From: Brevibacillus porteri
GTDB lineage: Bacteria > Bacillota > Bacilli > Brevibacillales > Brevibacillaceae
Assembly: GCF_003013475.1 (NCBI RefSeq)
Contig: NZ_PXZO01000007.1
Coordinates: forward strand, 37,426-101,425
Length of the DNA stretch: 64,000 nucleotides
Direction of reading: 5' to 3'
The position numbers and the translations under genes are program-made. Under the pieces are notes generated by a model. The model saw only the letters and a program-made list of their open reading frames with translations. It was not told the origin of the DNA and searched no databases. Positions 28,302 through 38,051 of the stretch are shown piece by piece (within the stretch, counting starts at the first letter, position 1; each line of letters starts with the position of its first letter).

Positions 28302-30335
28302 CTACTTTTTGCTATTCAACTCGATGGACCGCTCTCCTTCCTTCCACATGACCGTATAGCCCAGCTTCTCGCCAACTTTTTTGACAGGCAAGTAAGGAAT
28401 TCCCTGCACCATGACCACATCAGACTGGAAGGACGTCACTTTTTGTCCCAACCCTAACAGCAACTTTTTGGCGTGAACATACGCTACTCCATTTATCATC
28501 ACTTTTTGCTCTGCTGTATATGGGTAGACATTGCCGTTTACTCGTAAATCAAAGGGGCCTTCTTTTTCTCTTAGAGGCTGCATTGGCTGAGCAGCCGTAT
28601 ACGCAATGGCATCGACCCCGAGTACAGTACCCTCGCGTGTGTTATCGGCTCCGCCGTACATTTTTCCTGTTTCAAAATCGTACACAATCGCTTGGACGTT
28701 GCCAATGTTCGACGGTTCCTCAGCAAAGACGTGACCTTTTGCCATCAATTGCAGGATGGTATCTTGGTCAATGCCCGCTTCCCACGTCACATTCGGATAG
28801 CTGCTAGAAAAAATGCGTGGTGCACGGATCGCATCCTCAATTTCCATTCCATGATCGATCACATTGAGAATCGTCTGCGATACGGAGGCGATAATCGTGG
28901 AGCCACCAGGTGAGCCAATTGCTAAAAAAGGCTTCCCGTCTTTTAGCACCATAGTTGGTGTCATGCTCGAACGTGGACGCTTGCCGGGCTCGACCTGATT
29001 GACACCGCCAGGAATCGCGTCAAAATCTGTAAGCTCATTATTGAGCATGAAGCCATAACCAGGAACCATCACACCGCTGCCAAAAATATCTTCAATGGTG
29101 GTCGTATACGCAACGACATTCCCCCATTTGTCCATCACAGAGAAGTGCGTGGTCTGCTTGACCGGAGATTGATCTCTCAGTTTCATGGACACTTCTGGCT
29201 TTTTGCCAGGATCGTACTTCCAAGGATCTCCTGCCACTATATTGGCATTCCCAGTTTCTTCACGAATGAGCTGACGTCGTTCCTTGATGTATTCGTCTGC
29301 AATCAGCCCCTTTTTCGGTACCGGATAAACGTCCTCATCCGCCATATAAGCCGCCCGATCTGCGTAGGCGAGGTGGTTGGCTTCGATCAGATGATGCAAA
29401 TAGGCCACCGACCCGATTCCGTCCTTTTTGTTATCGTAGCCTTCCATCAGCTTCAAAATCTGAATAAGTGTCAAGCCGCCAGAGCTGGGTGGTGCCATCG
29501 AAATCACTTCATATCCGCGATACATGCCACGGACTGGTTCACGCTCTTTCACTTGATACGCCTGCAAATCATCGCGTGTCATGGTGCCACCTGTTCTTTG
29601 TACCTCCTCGACGAGGGCCTTGCCAATTTCCCCTTCATACAAGGCATCCGAGCCTTTGTCGCGGATGATCTTCAACGTTTTCGCCAATTGGGGCTGAACC
29701 AGCATCTCGCCTTCTTTGAGTGGAACTCCGTTTGGCGCAAACACCTGTGCAGCAGTACCGTGCTTTTTCAGCTTTTCCATGGAATTGGCAATAAATTGAG
29801 CGGACACCCAGTTGATGCGAACTCCTTTTTCCGCCAATTCAATCGACGGTTCTATCACTTTTCCCAAGTCCCATGTCCCATACGATTCCAGCGCCTGCTC
29901 TACACCCAGCAATGTCCCTGGGACACCTACGGCCTGACCGCTCGTATGTCTCTCCTCAAATGGGATCGGCGAACCATCTGCCCGCAAAAACATAGTGGGA
30001 GTCACCTTGGCAGGCGCCACTTCCCGACTATCTATCACCGTCACTTTGTTCTGATCCTTCACATAAATCATCATGAAACCACCGCCGCCGATACCGGACA
30101 TATACGGTTCTGCCACATTCAGAGCAAATTGGATCCCAGCCGCAGCGTCAATCGCATTGCCGCCCTTTGCCAAGATATCTCTACCGACCTGCGCCGCTGC
30201 TGGATGAGAGACCGCGACAATTCCTTTTGTAGCTCCTTGCACACCTGCTGGCACACCTGGGACTTTTCCTACAGCAAAATGAGGAAACGAAAGCACGGAA
30301 ACAATCGAGAGAGCAACCAACATCCCTTTTTTCAT
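28302..30335 (-). CDS. ggt: Gamma-glutamyltransferase with C-terminal stalk domain
   Basis: 677 residues from the ATG at 30335 behind AGGAGGG. A signal peptide is followed by the large subunit; the autoprocessing Thr is at the start of TTHFSVMDKWGN (about Thr395), and GSPGGSTI lies in the small subunit. It cleaves and transfers gamma-glutamyl groups from glutathione or polyglutamate. Family members are about 580 residues; here about 90 more follow (from about 590), with VNGNVYPY..VMINGVAYVHAKKLL..GIPYLPVKKVGEKLGY. That is the copper-amine-oxidase N-terminal type domain often found on Paenibacillaceae exoproteins. Single gene. Confidence 0.93.
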   Translation of the reverse strand: MKKGMLVALSIVSVLSFPHFAVGKVPGVPAGVQGATKGIVAVSHPAAAQVGRDILAKGGNAIDAAAGIQFALNVAEPYMSGIGGGGFMMIYVKDQNKVTVIDSREVAPAKVTPTMFLRADGSPIPFEERHTSGQAVGVPGTLLGVEQALESYGTWDLGKVIEPSIELAEKGVRINWVSAQFIANSMEKLKKHGTAAQVFAPNGVPLKEGEMLVQPQLAKTLKIIRDKGSDALYEGEIGKALVEEVQRTGGTMTRDDLQAYQVKEREPVRGMYRGYEVISMAPPSSGGLTLIQILKLMEGYDNKKDGIGSVAYLHHLIEANHLAYADRAAYMADEDVYPVPKKGLIADEYIKERRQLIREETGNANIVAGDPWKYDPGKKPEVSMKLRDQSPVKQTTHFSVMDKWGNVVAYTTTIEDIFGSGVMVPGYGFMLNNELTDFDAIPGGVNQVEPGKRPRSSMTPTMVLKDGKPFLAIGSPGGSTIIASVSQTILNVIDHGMEIEDAIRAPRIFSSSYPNVTWEAGIDQDTILQLMAKGHVFAEEPSNIGNVQAIVYDFETGKMYGGADNTREGTVLGVDAIAYTAAQPMQPLREKEGPFDLRVNGNVYPYTAEQKVMINGVAYVHAKKLLLGLGQKVTSFQSDVVMVQGIPYLPVKKVGEKLGYTVMWKEGERSIELNSKK

Positions 30336-30442
30336 GCGATCCCTCCTATTCCATTTCATTACTTCTACCTATTATTATAATTTTCAGCATTTTTTAAGGT
30401 CAACCCACATTCACAGTTGCCTAGGCAAACTTTTCTCTACAG

Positions 30443-30491
30443 AAAAAAACACTCTTCTGCAGCAAGACTTGTCGTCTCACAGAAGAGTGTT
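30443..30491 (-). terminator. Terminator of the phosphodiester glycosidase operon
   Basis: AACACTCTTCTG/CAGAAGAGTGTT perfect 12-base stem; on the minus strand it is followed by a T-run. It starts 12 bases after the stop of the gene at 30503. Confidence 0.88.
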
Positions 30492-30502
30492 GCGATTTTT
30501 GC

Positions 30503-31573
30503 TTATGGCATGATGACCAAATTGCTCACCACGCGTCGTTCTTTGCCGCCAGAAGGCTTGTTCAGCAGCTTGCCATTGTAATAAAACGCACTGGAGCCGC
30601 CGCCGTCGAGGTTATACGCATCCACGACATGCCACTCTTGTAGCTTTCTTTGCGCTTCCTCCAGCGTAACACCATTACTCCAGCCATCTCGTCTTCCATC
30701 AATGACAATCAGCAGCAAATCGCCGTTGTCGAAATGGCCGATCAGTGTTCGCGGTTGACGTGCATTCGCCCATTCACGAGGGATAGGCAATCGCTTTCCG
30801 TCCTGCAAGAGACGCGGCAAAAAGCTCGCTCCCTGCAATATCCCTTGTTGCGTAATTTGCGCCTGCGTCTTGATGCTTGTTCCGACCAGATGACCTTTGT
30901 TGTTAAAGCCGACAAAGCTCAGCTTCGCATTATTGGAAAAGGTTCGAATCTTGCCGTCAACAACAGTAATACCTAACGGAGTCAGATTGCCCTGCTTGTC
31001 CGCCATAAAGCCGCCTGCATTGATCGCAAGAATGGCTCCTGTACGTTTACCAGCTTGACTCGTCGTTTCTCCCTTACTTTTCACGGAGTTGTTGGCCAGC
31101 ACCATTTTCAACGCTTTCGGATCATTGAGGCGAACTTTGGCCATATAACCGCGGTATCCACCTTCTTGCAGGGAATAGACTTTTACTGTCGAGTTTTTCC
31201 CAAAGTGTTGACCGATCGGCTTGCCAAGCATGTTGGACAAAATCGTGTCCAATACATCCGCAGATTTTTGCGTCTGGGATTTGCTCGCTTCAAGTGCGCT
31301 GCTGATGTTCTTGTTTTGTTGCTCGTATTCTTTCTGTTCCTTTTTCGAGCGATCCTGGATGTCTTCGATGACGACTTCTACATTCCGAAGCTGCACCTTG
31401 GTGTCGTTGAGCCGTTCCCCCAGCTCATCTGCTTGGCTCTTCGCTACGGCAGAAGGAAGCTTCAGGCCTTCTGTCTGGAGCTTGTCCACTGGATTATCCA
31501 GCCCAAAAGCGACCAAAAAACCGAGAGCAGGCGCCAACAGAAAGAGAAAGAAACGGTTGATCTTACCAAGCAC
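30503..31573 (-). CDS. Phosphodiester glycosidase (NAGPA/DUF2233) domain membrane protein
   Basis: 356 residues from a GTG at 31573 with GGAGG nine bases upstream; the ATG at 31582 touches that site. There is one N-terminal membrane helix, then a coiled coil (about 45-110, rich in Lys, Glu and Gln), then the NAGPA domain: AINAGGFMADKQGN, NGVTLEEAQ and the end NLDGGGSSAFYYNG..RRVVSNLVI. Relatives uncover N-acetylglucosamine phosphodiesters or act on wall and exopolysaccharide. It overlaps the end of a coiled-coil membrane protein gene by 11 bases, so the two probably act together outside the cell. Confidence 0.85.
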   Translation of the reverse strand: MLGKINRFFLFLLAPALGFLVAFGLDNPVDKLQTEGLKLPSAVAKSQADELGERLNDTKVQLRNVEVVIEDIQDRSKKEQKEYEQQNKNISSALEASKSQTQKSADVLDTILSNMLGKPIGQHFGKNSTVKVYSLQEGGYRGYMAKVRLNDPKALKMVLANNSVKSKGETTSQAGKRTGAILAINAGGFMADKQGNLTPLGITVVDGKIRTFSNNAKLSFVGFNNKGHLVGTSIKTQAQITQQGILQGASFLPRLLQDGKRLPIPREWANARQPRTLIGHFDNGDLLLIVIDGRRDGWSNGVTLEEAQRKLQEWHVVDAYNLDGGGSSAFYYNGKLLNKPSGGKERRVVSNLVIMP

Positions 31574-32069
31574 GGGCTGCATCCTCCAATTTTTTCAGAG
31601 ATGCTTTCAAATCAACCAGCTGTTTGTTGAGCTGGTCAACCCGATCCTGCAGAGCTTCTTTGGTCTTGTTCGTGCCACCAATGGTTTCACCCGTCAATGC
31701 CAGATCTTCTTCCAGATTTCCCAGACCCTTCTGGACATTTTGCATTTCTTCCTGCACCAGAGTCAATTGATCTCCCAATGCCTTCATCTGCTTTTGGTTA
31801 TCTTCTTGAATTTGATCAATTCGTTGGTTCACAAATTGCTGTTGCTTGTCCAACGTATAAACAGCAAAGGCATATCCAGCGTAGGCGAGTCCTACCCAGA
31901 CCAGAACGGCCAAAACGATCGGTAGTAAAGGACGCTTACCTTCTGTCTGGGAGGGAATCAATGCCTGAAAAAGGCTGCCTCTTCTGCGTCTTCCTTTTTG
32001 CTTCCCGTTTGCCGGGAGTGGCAGTGTGGGTGACGAAGTCGATGACGTTCCCATGTATTTGTCGTCCAT
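31563..32069 (-). CDS. Single-pass membrane protein with extracellular coiled coil
   Basis: 168 residues from the ATG at 32069 behind GGAGGAGGG. A basic N-terminus (GKQKGRRRRG, about 22-31) and one membrane helix (about 48-70) imply the C-terminal part lies outside. Residues 72-160 form a strong heptad coiled coil (QQQFVNQRIDQIQEDNQKQ and onward). No enzyme domain. Its coupling to the phosphodiester glycosidase gene, which also has a coiled coil, suggests the two form a complex. This is inferred. Confidence 0.72.
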   Translation of the reverse strand: MDDKYMGTSSTSSPTLPLPANGKQKGRRRRGSLFQALIPSQTEGKRPLLPIVLAVLVWVGLAYAGYAFAVYTLDKQQQFVNQRIDQIQEDNQKQMKALGDQLTLVQEEMQNVQKGLGNLEEDLALTGETIGGTNKTKEALQDRVDQLNKQLVDLKASLKKLEDAARAW

Positions 32070-32164
32070 CGGCTCCCTCCTCCTTTCTGTGACATAGAGT
32101 GAGGTTTCATTATAACATAGAAAGTTTTTGAATCAGCATTTTGCTGAATAATGGATAAATAAGT

Positions 32165-32200
32165 CGAGAAAAGAAAATACCGCCATTTATTTGGCGGTAT
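32165..32200 (-). terminator. Terminator after the RDD gene
   Basis: ATACCGCC/GGCGGTAT hairpin with a seven-base AT loop; on the minus strand it is followed by TTTTCTTTTC. It lies seven bases after the RDD stop. Confidence 0.85.
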
Positions 32201-32206
32201 CTCGCT

Positions 32207-33031
32207 TTATTTTCGGAGTTGAAATTCGCTTTGCAGCTGATTGTGCAGTCTTTGCAAAAACAGGATCGGGTCTTCCTTGGTGGTCTGTTCGTCAACAAGC
32301 TCTAATTTTTTGCGCATGATGCTGGCAATTTGATTCCCGAGTTCATATTTTTTCGCTTGAGATAAAGAAGATGATCTGCTGATGAAGGAGGAAAGCAGCT
32401 GCCAGTCCTCTCGGGTGATCGCCTGTTTTTGGCGCTCTTCAAGCACGAGTAGCGCATGATTCAAATCAAAGCCGTTTGGCTGTTTGTCTTTCTTTTTCTG
32501 AAAAAGAGTCGATCGCTGTCCAGACTCTACCACGACAATTGTGCCCGCTACCATATCGCCAATTCGCTTATCACGGGGGTGGAAAAAGCATACGAGCGCC
32601 CCGAGAAAATAACCAGTTGGCATTGCGTCAATGATGCGAAACAGATTCCGGATCGTCGAGGAAACAAACGTCGCAGGCTGTCCGTTTTCACGGATGACCC
32701 GGATTCCGACCAGCCTTTTGCCAACGGTCTGTCCGCCCCAGAGTGCTTCCTGTAACCAAAAGTAACCAAAATTCACTACGAAGATAACCAGCAGGACGAT
32801 GGCCAACGCGTAGTTGCCAGAATCCAGGAAAAAATCATCTTCATTTCCAAATAAAACTATACCAAACAAAATAAATACAGTAAGATTAACCAGGAGCAAG
32901 ATTCCTGTATCTATCAGCATCGCAGTGGCGCGGCTGCCTAGACCTGCCGTCTGAAATCGCAGCATAACATGCTCGGGTGTCACGACAGAAGCTTCTCGAT
33001 TTGACCCACTGACGTATGTCGGTTCATTCAT
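32207..33031 (-). CDS. RDD family membrane protein
   Basis: 274 residues. The RDD signature is in the first helix (RATAMLIDTGILLL) with the conserved Arg and Asp, and three to four helices follow up to about residue 185; EALWGGQTVGKRLVGIRVI is the typical middle region. The C-terminal 90 residues are soluble and helical. RDD proteins are often small transporters or envelope factors and are frequent neighbours of SpoIIM/MoxR/DUF58 clusters, as here. Function is unknown. The start is divergent from the SpoIIM-family gene, 79 bases away. Confidence 0.85.
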   Translation of the reverse strand: MNEPTYVSGSNREASVVTPEHVMLRFQTAGLGSRATAMLIDTGILLLVNLTVFILFGIVLFGNEDDFFLDSGNYALAIVLLVIFVVNFGYFWLQEALWGGQTVGKRLVGIRVIRENGQPATFVSSTIRNLFRIIDAMPTGYFLGALVCFFHPRDKRIGDMVAGTIVVVESGQRSTLFQKKKDKQPNGFDLNHALLVLEERQKQAITREDWQLLSSFISRSSSLSQAKKYELGNQIASIMRKKLELVDEQTTKEDPILFLQRLHNQLQSEFQLRK

Positions 33032-33110
33032 GATGGTTTTCTTCCCCCCCTCGAAACTTTGAGGTTTTTTCTAGTTTTGAAACACGCGTTAATGTAAGGA
33101 GGCATTATAC

Positions 33111-34091
33111 ATGGATATTACCTCGTTTTGGCACAAGCATAAAGCCTCTTGGGCCGAACTGGAACAATTAGTGGAGCGTTTTACCCGACAACCTCGGCAC
33201 ATCAGTGCTACCGATATTGATCGCCTGACACAACTATATAAGAAAACATCTGCTCATTTGGCCTATGTGCGCTCCTACCATCCTGCAGACGAGATCACGC
33301 TCTACTTAAATCAACTCGTTTTACGTGCACATAATTTAGCTTACAAGCAGCGAATAGGCAGCTGGCAGCAGCTCAAGCATTTCTTTGGCAGCTACCTGAT
33401 GGGTCTCGTACATAAGCGAATGAGCTTCATTGGTGTGGCAGCGCTTCTCTTCATCATTGGTGGTATTTCTGGCTTTGCTGCCGTTATGGTCGATCCACTC
33501 AACCTGTATTATGTATTGCCTCAAGGGATGGCTGAGCAGATCGATCCATCCAGGCTAGGAGAAGGGCACGACTCTCTTGACAGTCCGGTCATCTCCACGA
33601 TGATTATGACCAACAACATCAAAGTTGCGATGCTGGCCTTTGTCAGTGGAATTACATTCGGAATCGTCCCCATCTACCTTCTCTTATTCAATGGCCTTCT
33701 GGTTGGCGCTTTGGCAGCCGTCTACTATCAGGCAGATAGCAGCTATGCGTTTTGGGCCTACATTTTGCCACACGGCGTGATCGAGCTGACTGCCATCTTC
33801 ATTGCTGGCGGAGCAGGTCTTCACATGGGGTACCGCCTGCTTGTGCCCGGCCGCTACGCTCGAAAACATCAATTTTTGGAGGCGGCAAAAGAATCTGCGC
33901 ATCTGCTATTGGCTACTATCCCACTCTTGTTCATCGCGGGAATCATCGAGGGCTACATCACTCCATCGAGCCTCTCACTCGAAGCCAAGTACATCGTAGC
34001 TGTCGGCACATTGCTTTTGCTAATTGCCTGGTACCTCCTCGGATACAGACCCGATTCTCACAAAGCTTCTCTTGATTTGATGTCCAAATAA
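33111..34091 (+). CDS. SpoIIM (DUF95) family membrane protein
   Basis: 326 residues from the ATG at 33111 behind GGAGG. A soluble N-terminal helical part (about 1-100) precedes five to six membrane helices. The SpoIIM pattern includes FIGVAALLFIIGGISGFAAV, NNIKVAMLAFVSGITFGI and PHGVIELTAIFIAGGAGL. This is the DUF95 branch rather than the engulfment protein itself. Its place opposite the RDD gene and converging on MoxR/DUF58 is the common cluster. Its end overlaps the DUF58 gene by 34 bases. Confidence 0.88.
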   Translation: MDITSFWHKHKASWAELEQLVERFTRQPRHISATDIDRLTQLYKKTSAHLAYVRSYHPADEITLYLNQLVLRAHNLAYKQRIGSWQQLKHFFGSYLMGLVHKRMSFIGVAALLFIIGGISGFAAVMVDPLNLYYVLPQGMAEQIDPSRLGEGHDSLDSPVISTMIMTNNIKVAMLAFVSGITFGIVPIYLLLFNGLLVGALAAVYYQADSSYAFWAYILPHGVIELTAIFIAGGAGLHMGYRLLVPGRYARKHQFLEAAKESAHLLLATIPLLFIAGIIEGYITPSSLSLEAKYIVAVGTLLLLIAWYLLGYRPDSHKASLDLMSK

Positions 34092-35428
34092 GTATTGATA
34101 ACCGTCAGCGTCAATTGATCGGCCGGAACGTCCAGTACCTGGATACCCGCGCCGATCATTTTTTGTTGAAACGCCCTGCGATCGAGCTGCAACCGCTGAG
34201 CTACCGCCTTCGTAAACGCCAAGCTGCTGTTGCTCGTGGCTATATGACTCCATTCATGCAGAAGCGGATCTGCCAAAGACAGCAGCAAGATCAAATGCGA
34301 ACGGCGCATCCGCCACAAATAATTGCTCAACTGATCTTCGACAAGGTAATTTTCCATATCTGAAAAAAGTACCACCAAGCTCCTTCTCTTCTGCTGGCGA
34401 TTCAAAAATTCAAGCGCCTTCGCCGGATCAGCCTCTACAAAATCACTCGTCAGGTTGTAGGTTGCCTCCAAAAGGGTGTGCAAGTGGCGCAGCCCTCTGC
34501 CTGGAGGTATGTACGTCTTGATCTCATGCGAATAGGCTAGTAACGCTACCTGATCTCCTTGACGCAATGCCACTGCCGCTAACGTGAGAGCAGACTCCAG
34601 CGATCGATCCAGTCTCGTCTGGTTATCCAGCTCGACGCCCATCAACCTGCCGCAATCGATCAAAATGGTAATCACTTTGCCATGCTCTGGGCGATATTGG
34701 TTCGTCATCAGACGTCGGGAGCGTGCTGAAGCAGACCAGTTAATCATCCGAGGATCATCGTCAGGGACGTAATCGCGGATCGCATGGAATTCCGTACCCG
34801 CTTTCGCCCTGCGCATGATTTTTTTCCCGTCGACGATCAAGCTCTCCTGCAACGAAGCCAAATAGCCACGAACGGCTGAAAGGTCAGGGTATACCTTAAT
34901 CATTTGTTCACACGCAAAGCGGCTTTGGCGATACCACAAGCCGAGCTTGCCATGCCACCGCATGTAAAGCCAGCGGAACACGTACTCTCCGCGTTCTGTT
35001 CCTCTTGTTTCAAAACTTAGGTTGGTTAAGGGGCGCTCCATCACACCTGTGATCGGTCCGGCTTCTTCAAATGACAGCGGAAGATCATCTACGATAGAGT
35101 ACGCAACGGATTGCCCGCTTCTGTTCGCCAGTTCAAGCTCGATCGAAAACGATTGTCCGATATCCGTCTGCTCAGGCAAAATTCGCTGGATCGACAAGTC
35201 TCGGCGCTTAGGGATGGTAACCCAATCCAAGATGCTAGCGATCAGGAGTAAACCGTTGTACAAAAAGAATGTCGAATAGCCAATCTCCAGTAGAAATCCG
35301 ACGATCGCGATGGGTGTGCCTAGCAAAACTGCCACAAGCAGTCTCTTGGATGGCAAGACAAAACGGTTTGCCAAAAAATCAGCGAGGAACTGGAATAGCC
35401 GCCAGCGTCTCTTCGATGATGTGGTCAC
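34058..35428 (-). CDS. DUF58 domain protein with vWA-like region
   Basis: 456 residues from the GTG at 35428 with GGGGGG five bases upstream. Two membrane helices lie near the start (about 26-60). The DUF58 hallmark is REYVPDDDPRMINWSASARSRRL-like (seen as RDYVPDDDPRMINWSASAR), followed by a von Willebrand A-like fold with DCGR in place of a full MIDAS. It normally works with the MoxR ATPase encoded upstream, which it overlaps by about 50 bases. Envelope or stress related; the exact role is unknown. Confidence 0.9.
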   Translation of the reverse strand: MTTSSKRRWRLFQFLADFLANRFVLPSKRLLVAVLLGTPIAIVGFLLEIGYSTFFLYNGLLLIASILDWVTIPKRRDLSIQRILPEQTDIGQSFSIELELANRSGQSVAYSIVDDLPLSFEEAGPITGVMERPLTNLSFETRGTERGEYVFRWLYMRWHGKLGLWYRQSRFACEQMIKVYPDLSAVRGYLASLQESLIVDGKKIMRRAKAGTEFHAIRDYVPDDDPRMINWSASARSRRLMTNQYRPEHGKVITILIDCGRLMGVELDNQTRLDRSLESALTLAAVALRQGDQVALLAYSHEIKTYIPPGRGLRHLHTLLEATYNLTSDFVEADPAKALEFLNRQQKRRSLVVLFSDMENYLVEDQLSNYLWRMRRSHLILLLSLADPLLHEWSHIATSNSSLAFTKAVAQRLQLDRRAFQQKMIGAGIQVLDVPADQLTLTVINTYLDIKSREAL

Positions 35429-36311
35429 TGGTACCCCCCTCCAATTCTACCTGCGGTGACAGTATGAGTCGGTGCCGCAATGCGGGGCGGGCCACCATCT
35501 TCACGTCATCAGGCGTCACAAACTTGCGATTGTCCAAAAGTGCCCAGGCTTTACTCGCCATCAACACGGCGATACCGGCACGAGAGCTGGCACCTAAGAG
35601 TAATCGCTTCGTTTCGCGTGTATTGCGAATCAGTGTCGTTATGTACTCCAGAATCGAATCATCCACAACCACTTCTTCTAATTGGCGGCGCTTCTCCAAA
35701 ATCGCCTCCCATGTAAAGAGCGTCTCTTGATTACGCTCGTGGCTGCGCTTATTGGGAATATGTTTGGCGAGGATTTGCTTTTCATTTTCATGAGAAGGAT
35801 ACGACATTGTTAGCTTGAACAAAAAGCGATCAAGTTGAGCCTCCGGCAACACATACGTCCCTTCGTACTCCACCGGGTTTTGCGTGGCGACGACGAAAAA
35901 CGGATCTGGCAAAGGATAGGTGACACCATGAATCGTCACTTGCCCTTCCTCCATTGCTTCTAAAAGGGCGGCTTGGGTTTTCGGGGGAGTCCGGTTGATC
36001 TCGTCCGCCAGCAATAAGTTAGCGAAAACAGGACCTTTGATTGTCTCAAACTGGTTCTGCTGCATATTGAACACCACATGACCAATAATGTCCGATGGCA
36101 TCATGTCAGGCGTGAACTGGACGCGCTTGCTCACGCCCCCCATCAATTCCGATAAGGTCCTTACCATTTTCGTCTTTCCGATACCGGGTACACCTTCTAG
36201 TAAAACGTGCCCGCCGGCAACCAAAGCTGTTAGCAGTAACCGAACATTTTGGCGCTGACCAACCAGCTCTTTTTCCATTTGTTGCAACAATTGCTCCACA
36301 GTAGTTGTCAC
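35379..36311 (-). CDS. MoxR family AAA+ ATPase
   Basis: 310 residues from the GTG at 36311 with GGAG five bases upstream. Walker A is GVPGIGKT (about 37-45), Walker B is LLADEINR and the MoxR region is TQNPVEYEGTYVLPEAQLDRF. MoxR ATPases act as chaperones that load metal or remodel vWA-containing partners, here probably the DUF58 protein. Its start overlaps the stop of DUF4350 by GTGA, so the genes are coupled. Confidence 0.93.
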   Translation of the reverse strand: MTTTVEQLLQQMEKELVGQRQNVRLLLTALVAGGHVLLEGVPGIGKTKMVRTLSELMGGVSKRVQFTPDMMPSDIIGHVVFNMQQNQFETIKGPVFANLLLADEINRTPPKTQAALLEAMEEGQVTIHGVTYPLPDPFFVVATQNPVEYEGTYVLPEAQLDRFLFKLTMSYPSHENEKQILAKHIPNKRSHERNQETLFTWEAILEKRRQLEEVVVDDSILEYITTLIRNTRETKRLLLGASSRAGIAVLMASKAWALLDNRKFVTPDDVKMVARPALRHRLILSPQVELEGGTSDHIIEETLAAIPVPR

Positions 36312-37432
36312 TCCTTCTCCAGACGCTTCGTAATCTCATCCAACAAAAGACTGTCTGCAAGCAAGCTCTTTGGCGAGTATCGCCCTTCGTTTTTTGCCTG
36401 TTCCAGTCGTTCTAGCAGATCAGCGAATTTCTCTACCTCTTGATTTGTCCATCTTGTTTTGGCATATCGCATGATTTCCACACGATCAGCTCGTTGGTGC
36501 ACTCCCCACCGATCGTACAACAGCTGTCGCATGTACGCTTCTCGATGGCGCAACGCATCCTGTGCCAGCCCTCTTCGCTCATACCAGCTAGACACGGCGA
36601 GCAACGTCTCATCACCACGGCGCACCGTCCATTCCCTAAGCGTATAGACCGGTCCGAAACGTTTTCCTCTCCACCACACATACAGCAAAAGCAGGATACC
36701 GAGTTGAATGCAGGCAGCTATAAGCCAGCCTGGGTAGATCGCCAGAAAACCTGGTTTTTCCTGCAAGCCGTGATGGTATTCGTCTACCCAAAGGACGGAC
36801 CAGTCTCCTTGTACATACGGCCAGATCGCTTCAAAGTGGGACAGTCGATCAATTTTTTGATTGGTTAGCCATTCCGGTACGAGAAAAAACGTGACACTGC
36901 CATCTCCTACTTCTGTTCTTCCTCCGAGTATCCCCTGATCGTCGTAGAGTAGTGGCTCCATGTCCTCATCTTCTAAAAATCGAAATGAGGTCTCTGCTTT
37001 GCCCATGAACCTGCCCTGGACGAGAGGTCCCTGAATGTTTCGCTCCTGATTTTCTTTTTCCCGGATGTACTCCGTATAAAAGGGAAGATCTTCCCACTCT
37101 GGTCTCGACTGAAAGAGAATCAGTTCATTGCCTTCACTGACCCAATCCAGAATGTCTATCTGTTCCTCTGGCATCAGTTTTTCTGGTTCTACTACGAGCA
37201 TGGCCTGCCCAGTTGCTGTTGGTAAAAAACGCATAGGCTGCCGCCATTCCTTTACCTGCTTGCCTTTTTCCTCCAGGAGTACGAGCACAGCCTTGAGTCC
37301 GCTCGGCTGTGCAGATGAAGCCAAATACGGTGGGAGAGGCTCAGCTGTAGGCTTGACGATCAACCAGCCCACGATGACGAGCAACAAGGTAGCCACAACT
37401 ATTCCGACACGATAGGTGCGCAAACTATCCAT
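36308..37432 (-). CDS. DUF4350 domain membrane protein
   Basis: 374 residues from the ATG at 37432 behind GGAGGG. Two membrane helices (about 8-27 and 245-265) flank an extracytoplasmic domain. The first part has the DUF4350 pattern PSGLKAVLVLLEEKGKQVKEWRQP, a GldG-like fold. The C-terminal cytosolic part is helical with many Arg. Its substrate is unknown, but it is a regular member of the MoxR/DUF58 cluster. Overlaps the DUF4129 end by eight bases. Confidence 0.85.
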   Translation of the reverse strand: MDSLRTYRVGIVVATLLLVIVGWLIVKPTAEPLPPYLASSAQPSGLKAVLVLLEEKGKQVKEWRQPMRFLPTATGQAMLVVEPEKLMPEEQIDILDWVSEGNELILFQSRPEWEDLPFYTEYIREKENQERNIQGPLVQGRFMGKAETSFRFLEDEDMEPLLYDDQGILGGRTEVGDGSVTFFLVPEWLTNQKIDRLSHFEAIWPYVQGDWSVLWVDEYHHGLQEKPGFLAIYPGWLIAACIQLGILLLLYVWWRGKRFGPVYTLREWTVRRGDETLLAVSSWYERRGLAQDALRHREAYMRQLLYDRWGVHQRADRVEIMRYAKTRWTNQEVEKFADLLERLEQAKNEGRYSPKSLLADSLLLDEITKRLEKE

Positions 37433-38051
37433 GCTGTCCCTCCTCGCGCCAGATGCCTTCCAGTTCGTTTACACGTTGCCAAAACGACCCTTCATCAACA
37501 AGTGCTTGCCCGTACCAAACAGCGTCGAATTCTCGTGCGAAGCTGCCGAACACATCGCGTAAGCTCGGTTGATTTGCCTCAATTTCTTCTGCGTATTCCC
37601 AATTCGTTTTCCATTTCTCCACACGAACCCATGACTTCATTTGCATATAAACCAACAACGCCAAAAACAACGAGCGTTCTCCTTCCCGCCATTCTCCTCG
37701 CGCTGCTTTTTCTTTCGCGTCACGCAAATAGTCTGCATGAGAACGTATTTTTTCACCGTCCATAAACAGCGGTCGATGCTTCTTCTGCACCCAAATCATT
37801 CTGCGGAACAACCAGTAAATGATGCCGACCAGTCCCAGTACTGCCATAATGAGCACGAGTGTAGATACGGTATTAGCAGCACCAGTTGGAATATGAGTCC
37901 ACTGAAAAAGATCGGCGAGCAACTCGATCACAAACTCCATCGCTCTTTGAATCCAGTTCTCGCCACTGCCTTGGGGCAAATTGAACTCGTCTCTGGCTAA
38001 AATCTCTTGTAAATGCTCCTTGTCATCTACCCAAGGACTCGTGCTAATCAT
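37425..38051 (-). CDS. DUF4129 domain protein
   Basis: 208 residues from the ATG at 38051 (GGGAG six bases upstream). One membrane helix (about 63-82) precedes a soluble helical domain with DYLRDAKEKAARGEWREGERSLFLALLVYM and the typical FDAVWYGQ near the end, a DUF4129 hallmark. It lies between the polytopic membrane protein and DUF4350, overlapping both. Confidence 0.88.
   Translation of the reverse strand: MISTSPWVDDKEHLQEILARDEFNLPQGSGENWIQRAMEFVIELLADLFQWTHIPTGAANTVSTLVLIMAVLGLVGIIYWLFRRMIWVQKKHRPLFMDGEKIRSHADYLRDAKEKAARGEWREGERSLFLALLVYMQMKSWVRVEKWKTNWEYAEEIEANQPSLRDVFGSFAREFDAVWYGQALVDEGSFWQRVNELEGIWREEGQHG

Noticed and set aside
29145..30380. 411-codon plus-strand frame opposite ggt
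   Set aside because: It lacks a ribosome site and the product resembles nothing, while ggt has full motifs.
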